A stretch of 64,000 nt of DNA, from assembly GCA_035761165.1 (NCBI GenBank), contig DASTRO010000128.1:20623-84622 (forward strand), given 5' to 3'. The stretch comes from CALCHX01 sp035761165. GTDB lineage: Bacteria > Gemmatimonadota > Gemmatimonadetes > Gemmatimonadales > Gemmatimonadaceae. The translations under genes were made by a program, and so were the position numbers. The notes below the pieces were generated by a model, which saw only the letters and a program-made list of their open reading frames with translations, was not told where the DNA came from and made no database searches. This document shows, piece after piece, positions 18,201 through 25,380 of the stretch (position 1 is the first letter of the stretch; the number at the start of each line of letters is the position of its first letter).

Positions 18201-19308
18201 CGTCTTCTCGGCCTTCCGGCAGATGGCCGGCGATCTGAGCGCCAGCCGCCGCGCCCTGGAGGAGGCGGAGCGGCGCACGGCCGCCGTGCTGCGCCACACC
18301 GCCAGCGCCGTCATCGCGGTCGACGCCGGCGGCCACGTGATGCTCTTCAATCCGGCCGCCCAGCGCCTCTTCGGTGCCGCACTGCGCAGCGGGGTGCCGC
18401 TGCACGCACTCGGCGTGCCGGCGCTCGAAGCGCTGATCGCCCACCGTGGCGCCGGCCCCGCGGGCGGTGTGCAGGCATCGCGCGACGATGCTGGCGAGCG
18501 CGGGGCGGAGACGCTCGAGCTGACGCTCGGTGCGCGGCAGATGCATGTCCGCCTGGCGCCGCTGGCCGAGCGGGGCGGGGCGGTGCTCACGCTCGACGAC
18601 GTCACCGAGCTCGCACGAGCGCAGCGCGTGCTGGCGTGGGGGGAGATGGCGCGGCAGGTGGCGCACGAGATCAAGAACCCGCTCACGCCCATCCGGCTCG
18701 GGGTGCAGCACCTGCGGCGCGCCTACCTGGCCGATCGCGGCGACTTCGCCGCCGTGCTGGCGCAGAACGTGGACCGCATCCTGGCCGAGATCGACCGGCT
18801 CGATCAGATCGCGCGGGCCTTCAGTCGCTACGGCACCGCGCCCGGGGCCCGGCCGGCCGGCGAGCCGATCGACGTCGCGGCGGTATTGCACGACGTGGTG
18901 GCGCTGGAGCGCCTCGGGGCCACGGACGGCGGCAGCGTGAGCTGGCAGCTGGAGGGGGCGGAAGCGCCCTGCCGCGCCGTGGCGCAGCGGGACGAGCTGC
19001 GTGAGGTGCTGCTCAACCTCCTCGAGAATGCCCGCCTCGCCCAGGCCACGACCGTGCGGGTGGCGCTGCGAGCCGACGCGCCGCCCGGACCCGTGCGCAT
19101 CACCGTCACCGACGACGGTGCCGGCATCCCTCCGGATGTCCTGCCACGCATCTTCGAGCCGCACTTCTCGACGCGAACGAGCGGGAGCGGGCTGGGGCTG
19201 GCGATCAGTCGCCGCCTGGTGGAGGGGTGGGGCGGCACGATCGACGTGCGGAGCGAGCCCGGTCGGGGCACGCGGGTGGAGCTCGCGCTGGCGGCGGTCG
19301 GCGTCTGA
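15232..19308 (+). CDS. Very large NtrY-like membrane sensor histidine kinase
   Basis: At about 1358 residues this is far larger than typical sensor kinases. I count roughly 14 hydrophobic segments: three near the N-terminus, a block of eight at about residues 280-530, and pairs near 730 and 780, with another near 925. The segments in between are long and probably extracytoplasmic. The C-terminal part is a complete kinase: a HAMP-like region, a PAS domain (about 1010-1100), a HisKA H-box with the phospho-acceptor in RQVAHEIKNPLTPIRLG near residue 1144, and an ATPase domain with NLLENA, DDGAGIP and GSGLGLAIS. GTG 15232 is preferred; a TTG at 15178 would run into the opposite creatininase gene. 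The Ser/Thr kinase gene follows 19 nt later. Confidence 0.88.
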   Translation: MRRDAATSAPRAHAVLTWWTAMAAATLLAAAAWLREPTVPYLLATGVATAGLAVLTLRAGPIGRPWRLGVLAAAAVFCATAIAPQRTLWRTHHDWAAYEGAALEASAGWLDARLGRAAAEARRLATAALDVPGGPAGFERLALLVRADEERAVVLLERGKRVAWAGMLRTSVAAVPEGLGAVRTPFYDVLTVRLTRGARRAVATVLLDAHPPASVIARSLADVVTAQTAAGAVHFAIVDEGPPAADAALRLRDGRWLVAWIAPLVREEVALRVTERARAVGLVALVLLAIMLLGSVWGPAVALRYRLTILAALLAAGARVPLNTLSNVSAVFDPSYYFVAEGGPFTGSVGALAITGVLALLALLAILRARVRLRSRVLAVALVLLAASLGPYLLRDLAHGIVTPPRGAPTSLWLAWQLALFLAATVVLLLGASAGRAAIGRWHGLSPLVAPAVAAVAALLAPPLLDASVHWPTWYPLLWVVAIVALALTRRSSAVVLAAAAVASLGAMTLLWGTSVRARVELADADVAGLTRIDPIVATLLDRFTLELQRAPLPTTRAELVAAYAASDLAAADHSVQLTTWRADGTRAAEVTDVAGGEMLAELRDLADSARRSGQVVQTPIASGRGIRLAAAVPDDSGRVTTLAIAQRTRLLQEDPYAPLLVGAPAAPAGVPYSLSLVDATRVPLVAPGAEPRWVRHDDALHGDWSTMLEGRHVAVHVEVELRSLWSLVQRGTLLLLLDLLVVTGLWLLNALAGPGLPRWLRARRRRWARSYRARLSLALFGFFVVPAIAFGIWSSRQLQTGYREARELLVFEALRDAAGASLPGRPPDELPVGRAEPDAPLLLYEDGALVAASDDLFASLAPFGRLLPPDVALSTAGSGHAVTSRLLEVGAAQVLVGYRALPSTGGAPEVLAVPARADELALDARRRDLGILVLFATVIGALAALVLSGVAARELARPIGALRQAALGIAGGQAEPPLPPAAAPAEFVPVFSAFRQMAGDLSASRRALEEAERRTAAVLRHTASAVIAVDAGGHVMLFNPAAQRLFGAALRSGVPLHALGVPALEALIAHRGAGPAGGVQASRDDAGERGAETLELTLGARQMHVRLAPLAERGGAVLTLDDVTELARAQRVLAWGEMARQVAHEIKNPLTPIRLGVQHLRRAYLADRGDFAAVLAQNVDRILAEIDRLDQIARAFSRYGTAPGARPAGEPIDVAAVLHDVVALERLGATDGGSVSWQLEGAEAPCRAVAQRDELREVLLNLLENARLAQATTVRVALRADAPPGPVRITVTDDGAGIPPDVLPRIFEPHFSTRTSGSGLGLAISRRLVEGWGGTIDVRSEPGRGTRVELALAAVGV

Positions 19309-19327
19309 GGCGAGCTTGTAGCGGATC

Positions 19328-21079
19328 ATGCCCGTCCACGACCCACCCGCGATCCCGCGCCCCGAGAGCCCTTACGTGGCGACGCGCGAGCTCCCGCCGC
19401 ACCTCCAGCGGTGGCAGCTACCGCCAGACTGGAGTTGGGGGAGCGAGGGGCTACTCGCCGACCACCGGCATTATCAGGAGGTCGTGGACGCTCTCGGGCG
19501 CTCGTTGTCGCTCGTCACCGCTCCCGACCCCGCGCACGCACGCTGGCTCTACGCCGAGGCCCGGCACCTCGCGCATCTCAGCCATCCGTCCGTGCCGACC
19601 ACCTATCACTACTGGACCCATCACCACGAGGCGGGGCGCGGTCCCGGCTACCTGCGTCGCTGGATCGCCGGCGAGACGGTGGGGGCTCGACTGCGACGCG
19701 GCGGTGCCGAGGACGTGCCCTTCGTGCTCCAGGTGCTGCGTGGTGCCGGCTCGGCGCTGGCCTACCTGCACGACGCGAGCACCGTGCACGGCGCGCTCGG
19801 CCCGGACACGGTGTGGACGATCCCCTCGGGCCGGCTCTGGCTGATCGGCTGGCAGTGGGCGCTGCCGCGCGATCAGGTGCCGCCGACGCTCGCGCCGGAA
19901 CGCCGCTGGATGCCCGTGCCGCCGGAGTGGCCCGCCGGCGAGTGGGCGCCCGACACGCTGAGCGACCAGTGGCAGCTGGCGGCCATCTGCTTCGCGGCGC
20001 TGGTCGGCGAGCTGCCGCCGGAGCGCGACATCCCCCCGGTGGGCTGGGTCCGTCCGGACTGTCCGCAGAGCGTGGCGGCGGTACTGGACCGGGCGCTCTC
20101 GCCGCACCCGGAGCAGCGCCACCCGTCGGTGGCGGTCCTGCTGCGCGAGCTCGATCGCGCCATCTCGCCACGCACGGCGGTGTACCTCGGGGCCGAGAGC
20201 GTGGGACGCATGCAGACCGCCGAGTCGGAGGAGGCCCGCCTGCGCTGGGCCACCGGTGACGACTACGACGTGCTCTCCCGGTTAGGCAGCGGCACCTTCG
20301 GCTCGGTGTGGCGCGTCCGCGACCTCGCGCTGGAGCGCGAGGTCGCGCTCAAGATGCTGCACGAGCACGTGGCGCGCGACGACCGGGCGGTGAGCCGCTT
20401 CCGCCGCGAGGCGCGCCTGGCGGCGCAGCTGGCGCACCCGGGCATCGTGCCGATCTACGACTGGGATTCGCGCGGGGAGGTGTCGTGGTACACGATGGAG
20501 CTGGCCGAGGGTGGCTCGGTCGCCCAGCTCGTGGCACAGATGGGCGCCCGCCCGGCCGACGAGATCGCCGAAGGGGTGGACCTCGTGCTCGACGCGCTCG
20601 TCGCGGCGCACGCCGTGGGCGTCATCCACCGCGACCTGAAGCCGGAGAACGTGCTCATCGACCGCTACCGGCGTTGGCGCCTGGCCGACTTCGGCATCGC
20701 CAACGCCATGGGCGAGGAGCTGGGCGGCGCATCCGGCACGCCGCAGTTCGCCGCGCCGGAGCAGCTACTGGGCGAGCCGCAGGGGCCGGCCGTGGACTGC
20801 TTCGCGGTGGCGGCGATCGTCTACTTCGTGCTCACCGGGCGCGTGCCGTTCGGCGGGGCGGATGGGCGGCAGATCCTCGCCCGGCAGCTCTCCGGTGACG
20901 TGGACGTGAGCTTCGCAGCGGAGCCGATCGCGGACTGGCTGCGCCGCGGGCTGAGCCCCGATCCGAGCGAGCGCTTCGACGACGCCCAGGCGATGCGGCG
21001 CGCGTGGCGCGACGCGGTGGACGTGGCGGCGCGCCGCGAACGCTCCCGCCGCTGGTGGCGTGAGCTACTCGGCGGCTGA
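19328..21079 (+). CDS. Tandem pseudokinase - Ser/Thr protein kinase
   Basis: The 583-residue protein contains two kinase-fold units. The C-terminal one (about residues 310-570) is canonical: glycine loop LGSGTFGSVW, VALKML lysine, HRDLKPEN near 434, DFG near 455 and an APEQ segment. The N-terminal half (about 20-285) reads like a degraded copy. VHGALGPDTVW occupies the catalytic-loop position (no HRD), the DFG position reads IGWQWA, and a DQWQLAAICFAALVGELP helix matches the kinase F-helix region. I infer a pseudokinase that may regulate the active domain. No membrane segment is seen. It is encoded 19 nt after the large histidine kinase, probably as one transcript. Confidence 0.88.
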   Translation: MPVHDPPAIPRPESPYVATRELPPHLQRWQLPPDWSWGSEGLLADHRHYQEVVDALGRSLSLVTAPDPAHARWLYAEARHLAHLSHPSVPTTYHYWTHHHEAGRGPGYLRRWIAGETVGARLRRGGAEDVPFVLQVLRGAGSALAYLHDASTVHGALGPDTVWTIPSGRLWLIGWQWALPRDQVPPTLAPERRWMPVPPEWPAGEWAPDTLSDQWQLAAICFAALVGELPPERDIPPVGWVRPDCPQSVAAVLDRALSPHPEQRHPSVAVLLRELDRAISPRTAVYLGAESVGRMQTAESEEARLRWATGDDYDVLSRLGSGTFGSVWRVRDLALEREVALKMLHEHVARDDRAVSRFRREARLAAQLAHPGIVPIYDWDSRGEVSWYTMELAEGGSVAQLVAQMGARPADEIAEGVDLVLDALVAAHAVGVIHRDLKPENVLIDRYRRWRLADFGIANAMGEELGGASGTPQFAAPEQLLGEPQGPAVDCFAVAAIVYFVLTGRVPFGGADGRQILARQLSGDVDVSFAAEPIADWLRRGLSPDPSERFDDAQAMRRAWRDAVDVAARRERSRRWWRELLGG

Positions 21080-21109
21080 GCGGCGCGGCGCTCGCGCCGA
21101 CGCGGCGCA

Positions 21110-22510
21110 TCACTCGGTGTCGTGGCCGTGCGCCGCGTGCGCGCGCTGGAATCGCACGGTCTTCACGTTCACGAACTCGCGCAGCCCCACCGCGCCGAGC
21201 TCGCGCCCGTAGCCGGACGCCTTGATCCCGCCGAACGGGAAGCGCGGGTCCGAGACGACCATGCCGTTCAGGAAGACGCTGCCCGCCGCGAGCCCGGCCG
21301 CGAGCTGCTCGGCCTCCTCGGCATCGGTCGTCCAGGCGCTCGCCCCCAGCCCGAACGGCGTGTCGTTGGCGAGGCGGATCGCCGTCTCCACGCTCGAGAC
21401 GCGCCAGAGCGTGGCGACGGGGCCGAACAGCTCCTCGGCATAGGCGGGCGACGACACCGGCGCGTCGGCGAGCAGGGTGGGTGGATAGAAATTGCCGGGC
21501 CCGTCGAGGCGTGTGCCACCGGTGACGAGCCGCGCGCCGGCGGCGATGCTCTCCTGCACCTGTCGCTCGAGGTCGTCGCGGATGGAGGGTGTGGCCAGGG
21601 GACCGATCTGCGTCCGCTCGTCCAGCGGGTCGCCCACCACGAGGGCGTCCAGCCCGGCGGCGAAGCGCCGCTCGAACTCGTCGGCGATGGCCTCGTGCAC
21701 GATGAACCGCTTGGCGGCGATGCACGACTGGCCGTTGTTGATGGTGCGCGCCTTCACCGCCGTCGCCACCGCCACGTCGAGGTCGGCGCTCGGCATGACG
21801 ACGAACGGATCGCTCCCTCCGAGCTCGAGCACCGTCTTCTTGATGACGCGCCCGGCGGTCTGCGCCACGGCGCTGCCGGCCGGCGTGCTGCCGGTGAGCG
21901 TCACGGCCGCCACGCGCCGGTCCTCGAGGACGCGCGACACACGGTCCGAGCCGACGAGCAGCGCCTGGAAGCACCCCTCGGGAGCGCCCGCCTCGCGGAA
22001 GATCTCCTCCAGCGCCAGCGCGCACTGCGGCACGTTGGAGGCGTGCTTGAGCAGGCCGACGTTGCCCGCAGCGAGCGCCGGCGCGGCGAAGCGCACCACC
22101 TGCCAGAAGGGGAAGTTCCACGGCATGATGGCGAGCACCACGCCGAGCGGCTCGTAGCGGACCTCGCCACGCTCGCCGTCGTCGCCCAGCACCACCTCCG
22201 GCGCCACGAAGCGCGCGGCGTGCTCGGCGTAGTAGTGGCAGGCGGTGGCGCACTTCGCCGCCTCCTCGACCGCGGCCCGGATCGGCTTGCCCATCTCCAG
22301 CGTCATGAGGCGCCCGAAGCGCTCCTTGTCGCGCTCCAGGATGTCGCCGGCGCGGCCGACGACGGCGGCGCGCTCGGCCACCGGCACCTGCCGCCATCGC
22401 TCGGCTGCCGAGGCGGTGCGGGCGATGGCGGCGTCGAGCGCCTGGTCGGTGATCGGATCGAAGGTGCGGAGCGTCTCGCCAGTGGCGGGATTGATGGAGG
22501 CGATGGCCAT
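21110..22510 (-). CDS. Succinate-semialdehyde dehydrogenase-like aldehyde dehydrogenase (GabD2/Sad type)
   Basis: This NAD(P)+-dependent enzyme oxidises an aldehyde to its acid. The 466-residue length and the N-terminal INPATGETL match the short succinate-semialdehyde dehydrogenase subgroup (YneI/Sad, GabD2). Key residues are present: MPWNFPFWQ near residue 130, the catalytic glutamate in ELGGSDPF and the nucleophilic cysteine in NNGQSCIAAKR, plus FPFGGIKASGYGRELG near the C-terminus. Succinate semialdehyde is the probable but unproven substrate. The downstream neighbour on the opposite strand is the pseudokinase-kinase gene (convergent, 30 nt apart). Confidence 0.88.
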   Translation of the reverse strand: MAIASINPATGETLRTFDPITDQALDAAIARTASAAERWRQVPVAERAAVVGRAGDILERDKERFGRLMTLEMGKPIRAAVEEAAKCATACHYYAEHAARFVAPEVVLGDDGERGEVRYEPLGVVLAIMPWNFPFWQVVRFAAPALAAGNVGLLKHASNVPQCALALEEIFREAGAPEGCFQALLVGSDRVSRVLEDRRVAAVTLTGSTPAGSAVAQTAGRVIKKTVLELGGSDPFVVMPSADLDVAVATAVKARTINNGQSCIAAKRFIVHEAIADEFERRFAAGLDALVVGDPLDERTQIGPLATPSIRDDLERQVQESIAAGARLVTGGTRLDGPGNFYPPTLLADAPVSSPAYAEELFGPVATLWRVSSVETAIRLANDTPFGLGASAWTTDAEEAEQLAAGLAAGSVFLNGMVVSDPRFPFGGIKASGYGRELGAVGLREFVNVKTVRFQRAHAAHGHDTE

Positions 22511-22540
22511 GAGTCGTGAGTCTGATGGTGGCGGGTGCCC

Positions 22541-23527
22541 TCAGATCGCCAGCACCACCTTACCGAAGGTGGTGTTGGCCTCGAGGCGCTCGTGCGCCGC
22601 GCGGACGTCGTCGATGGGGAAGACGGTGTCGACTACCGGTCGCACGCGTCCGTCGGCCAGCATGGGCACGACGTGCGTCGTGAAGGCGCGCGTGACGGCG
22701 ATCTTCTCGGCGAGGGAGCGGCCGCGCAGCACCGTGCCCTGGACGGACAGCCGCTTGCGCAGGATCGCGCCGAGGTCGATCTCCGCGCTGCGGCCGGCCA
22801 CCAGCCCGACGAGCAGCAGTCGTCCCTTCTCGCCGAGCGCGGCCAGGCTGGCCGGAACGTACGGACCGCCCACCAGCTCGAGCACCACGCTCATGCCGCG
22901 GTCGTGCGTCACCTCCCGCGCCCACCCGGTGAGCGGCTCGGGACCGCCGGGGAGCACGAGGCCGGCCGTCATCCCCCACTCCCGCGCTCGATCCAGCTTG
23001 TCCGGCGTGCGCGAGGTGCCGTACGCCGTCGCGCCGATGACGCGCGCGAGCTGGACGGCGGCCACGCCCACGCCGCTCCCCACCGCGTGCACGAGCAGGC
23101 GCTCCTCCGGCCGCAGCTCGGCCTGGGTGACGAGGGCGTCGAAGGCGGTCATGAAGGCCTCCGGCACAGCGGCCGCGTCGGTCCAGCTCATCCCCTCGGG
23201 GATCGGCGCGAGCAGGCCACTGCGGATGCTGAGGTATTCGGCCTGCGCGCCGCCGGCGGCGATACCGAAGACGCGGTCGCCCTCGCGCCACGTGCCGTCG
23301 CCGTCGGCCGCCTGCGCCACCTCACCGGCGAACTCCAGGCCGGGCACGTCGGGGGGCACGCCGGGCGGGGCGGGGTAGCCGCCGCGTCGCTGCAGCAGGT
23401 CGGCCCGGTTGAGGCCGGCCGCGCGCACGCGCACGAGCACCTCGCCGGGGGCCGGCGTGGGAACCGGGCGATCCACGACCTCCAGCACGTCGGGGCCGCC
23501 CGGCCGGGTGATGACGACGGTTCGCAT
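22541..23527 (-). CDS. NAD(P)H:quinone oxidoreductase, zeta-crystallin type (MDR family)
   Basis: This is a zinc-free medium-chain dehydrogenase/reductase of the QOR class, which reduces quinones or enones with NADPH. The 328-residue protein has the quinone oxidoreductase signature starting AAGLNRADLLQRRGGYP, the substrate-domain GLEFAGEV, and the nucleotide-binding VHAVGSGVGVAAVQLA. The catalytic and structural zinc cysteines are absent, consistent with QOR. The protein ends DVRAAHERLEANTTFGKVVL, a typical C-terminus. It is followed after 30 nt by the aldehyde dehydrogenase gene and is divergent from the AsnC-like gene. Confidence 0.9.
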   Translation of the reverse strand: MRTVVITRPGGPDVLEVVDRPVPTPAPGEVLVRVRAAGLNRADLLQRRGGYPAPPGVPPDVPGLEFAGEVAQAADGDGTWREGDRVFGIAAGGAQAEYLSIRSGLLAPIPEGMSWTDAAAVPEAFMTAFDALVTQAELRPEERLLVHAVGSGVGVAAVQLARVIGATAYGTSRTPDKLDRAREWGMTAGLVLPGGPEPLTGWAREVTHDRGMSVVLELVGGPYVPASLAALGEKGRLLLVGLVAGRSAEIDLGAILRKRLSVQGTVLRGRSLAEKIAVTRAFTTHVVPMLADGRVRPVVDTVFPIDDVRAAHERLEANTTFGKVVLAI

Positions 23528-23564
23528 GGTGCGTCTGCGGTGCAGGGTTCGTGCGCGGGGACAT

Positions 23565-23576
23565 TAGCTTTCCACC
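23565..23576 (+). promoter_or_regulatory. Putative leaderless promoter -10 (TAGCTT) for the AsnC/AhbAB-like gene
   Basis: TAGCTT (23565-23570) is followed by exactly 6 nt and the ATG at 23577. The whole divergent intergenic space is only 49 nt. The same box-to-ATG spacing occurs at bshB1, larE and the rimO leader. Confidence 0.5.
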
Positions 23577-24722
23577 ATGTCCCACTCCACCATCCCGGCC
23601 GGAATCGACGACGCGGTCAACGCGCGCATCCTGGCCGTCTCCGAAGATCGCATCCAGGGCTTCCTGGAGGAGCCCTTCGCCGCGATCGCGGCCGCCGCCG
23701 AGCTGCCCGAGCCGGTGGTGCACGAGCGACTGCGCGCGATGCTGGCCGCCGGCACCATCCGCCGCATCCGCCAGACCTTGATGGCCACCAACCTGGCGCC
23801 CGGCGCGCTCGTGGCCTGGAAGGTCTCGCCCGAGCGGCTCGACGCGGCGTTCGACTACATGGTGCACGACGATCCCTTCTCCGGGCACGTCGTCATCCGC
23901 TCCACCGACGCCGACACCCCGGGTGCGGCCTTCCGGCTGTGGACGACGCTGAAGGTGCCGCAGGGCTTCGCGATGGACAAGCACTGCGCCGTGCTGCGCG
24001 ATCGCGTCGGGGCCGACGGATTCAAGATCATGCCGGCGCTGCGCCTCTTCGCGCTGGGGGTCGGGCACGTGCGGCGGCGGGGAATGCCGCCGGGCAGCCG
24101 GAGCGAGGAGCCGGGTCGCGTGCTCGACACGAGCATCGTCGCCCTGTCGCCGCACGACTGGCGCGTGCTCGGGCCCCTGAAGCGCGAGTTCACGGCGGAC
24201 GAGATCACCGCCGACCCGTGGCGCGCTCGGGCGGCCGAGGCGGGCGTCTCGCGCGAGGAGTTCGTGCGCGTCGCCCACAGCCTGCACGAGCGGGGCGTGA
24301 TCGGCCGCTTCTCCACCTTCCTGGAGCACGTCAAGCCGACCGCGGGCGGCACCCGCGTGACCCGCTACAACGCGCTCTTCCACTGGCGCGTGCCGGAAGG
24401 GCGCGAGATCGAGGCGGGCCGCGAGGTGGGGCGGCACCACATCCTCACGCACGCCTACTGGCGCGAGGGCGGGCCGGAGTTCGCCAACGTCAACATCATG
24501 GCCGTGGCGCACGGCACCGAGAAGGACGTCGTCCTGGCGCACAAGGCGGCGATCGACGCGCACCTGGCCGAGGCGGGCATCCCCGTGCTCTACACGAACG
24601 TCTTCTGGGGCGGGCGCAGCGAGATCAAGCCGTCCGAGATCCTCCCCAGTGCGTACGAGGCCTGGTGCCGCCGGACGGGACTGGACCCCGAGACGATGCG
24701 GGCCGAGGAGGCGCACGGCTGA
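23577..24722 (+). CDS. Double AsnC/Lrp-like protein resembling fused siroheme decarboxylase subunits (AhbA-AhbB/NirDL type)
   Basis: The 381-residue protein has two successive units, each a winged-helix segment followed by an AsnC-type ligand domain (about 15-190 and 195-370). In the second unit, the run from NALFHWRVPEG through HAYWREGG to NVNIMAVAHGT follows the AhbA/B and NirDL pattern, where histidines near this point act on the tetrapyrrole. The first unit has TLKVPQGFAMDKHC and a GVGHVRRRG tail. Known Ahb subunits are separate proteins of about 150-170 residues that decarboxylate siroheme on the way to heme or heme d1. Here they would be fused. It could instead be a heme-binding regulator. 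No other siroheme-pathway gene is adjacent. Confidence 0.7.
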   Translation: MSHSTIPAGIDDAVNARILAVSEDRIQGFLEEPFAAIAAAAELPEPVVHERLRAMLAAGTIRRIRQTLMATNLAPGALVAWKVSPERLDAAFDYMVHDDPFSGHVVIRSTDADTPGAAFRLWTTLKVPQGFAMDKHCAVLRDRVGADGFKIMPALRLFALGVGHVRRRGMPPGSRSEEPGRVLDTSIVALSPHDWRVLGPLKREFTADEITADPWRARAAEAGVSREEFVRVAHSLHERGVIGRFSTFLEHVKPTAGGTRVTRYNALFHWRVPEGREIEAGREVGRHHILTHAYWREGGPEFANVNIMAVAHGTEKDVVLAHKAAIDAHLAEAGIPVLYTNVFWGGRSEIKPSEILPSAYEAWCRRTGLDPETMRAEEAHG

Positions 24723-24747
24723 CGCCAGGGTACCCGCTGAACGCCGC

Positions 24748-24776
24748 GAGGGGGACCCGCCAGGCGGGTCCCCCTC
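24748..24776. terminator. Bidirectional hairpin terminator
   Basis: A perfect 12-bp stem, GAGGGGGACCCG (24748-24759) with CGGGTCCCCCTC (24765-24776), and a 5-nt loop lie between the ends of two convergent genes. Confidence 0.75.
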
Positions 24777-24821
24777 GTCGTCACGTACGCGGTGGCGGCG
24801 TCCGAACGTGCGCCGCTCAGG

Positions 24822-25190
24822 TCACTCGGTGGGAGGCTCGGTGCTCGGACGGGGTCGGACGAAGAGCCAGCGCCAGAGCCAGACCACGAACGCGATCGGC
24901 AGCCCGATGAACAGGACGAGCTTGAGGATCGGGCCGCCGATGGCGAGCACCGCCCCGAGGATACCGAGGAGCAGGCCGCCCATCAGGAGCACGAGCAGGA
25001 TCGGCAGGCCGATGACGAGCAGGAAGAGCAGGATGGGGAGCGCCAGCACCCCGAGCACCAGCAGCAGCGGCCAGCCGATGAGCTTCAGGATCGCGCCGAT
25101 CGGGAGCAGGACGAGGAGCGAGCCGAAGCCCCTCAGGACGAGGCGGCGGACCACCCACTGCGCGAGCAGCCCTTTCAGGATCATCCACAT
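24822..25190 (-). CDS. Small hydrophobic membrane protein
   Basis: The 122-residue protein is almost entirely hydrophobic, with about three to four membrane helices rich in Leu/Ile/Gly (residues 16-105), a WLWRWLF segment, and a short polar tail RPRPSTEPPTE. The start ATG at 25190 has a good GGAGG 6 nt upstream. I recognise no family. It is monocistronic, convergent with the AsnC-like gene and divergent from a lipoprotein gene 190 nt away. The strong ribosome binding site and clear terminator downstream make it a likely real gene. Confidence 0.72.
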   Translation of the reverse strand: MWMILKGLLAQWVVRRLVLRGFGSLLVLLPIGAILKLIGWPLLLVLGVLALPILLFLLVIGLPILLVLLMGGLLLGILGAVLAIGGPILKLVLFIGLPIAFVVWLWRWLFVRPRPSTEPPTE

Positions 25191-25380
25191 CGGAGGCCTC
25201 CGGAGGTGACGGACGGGACGCACGCTCGTACGTAAGGGTGAGCGCTCCGGTTTCGCCCGCCCGATCGATGTCGAGGGCGGTGGCTGATCCGGCGTACGCT
25301 CACTAAGCTTCGCGCTCCCCCAGGGCCCGCCCTCCGCTCGGGCCGGCTTCGCCCCTCCTCTCCGCAGCATCCGTCGCATC

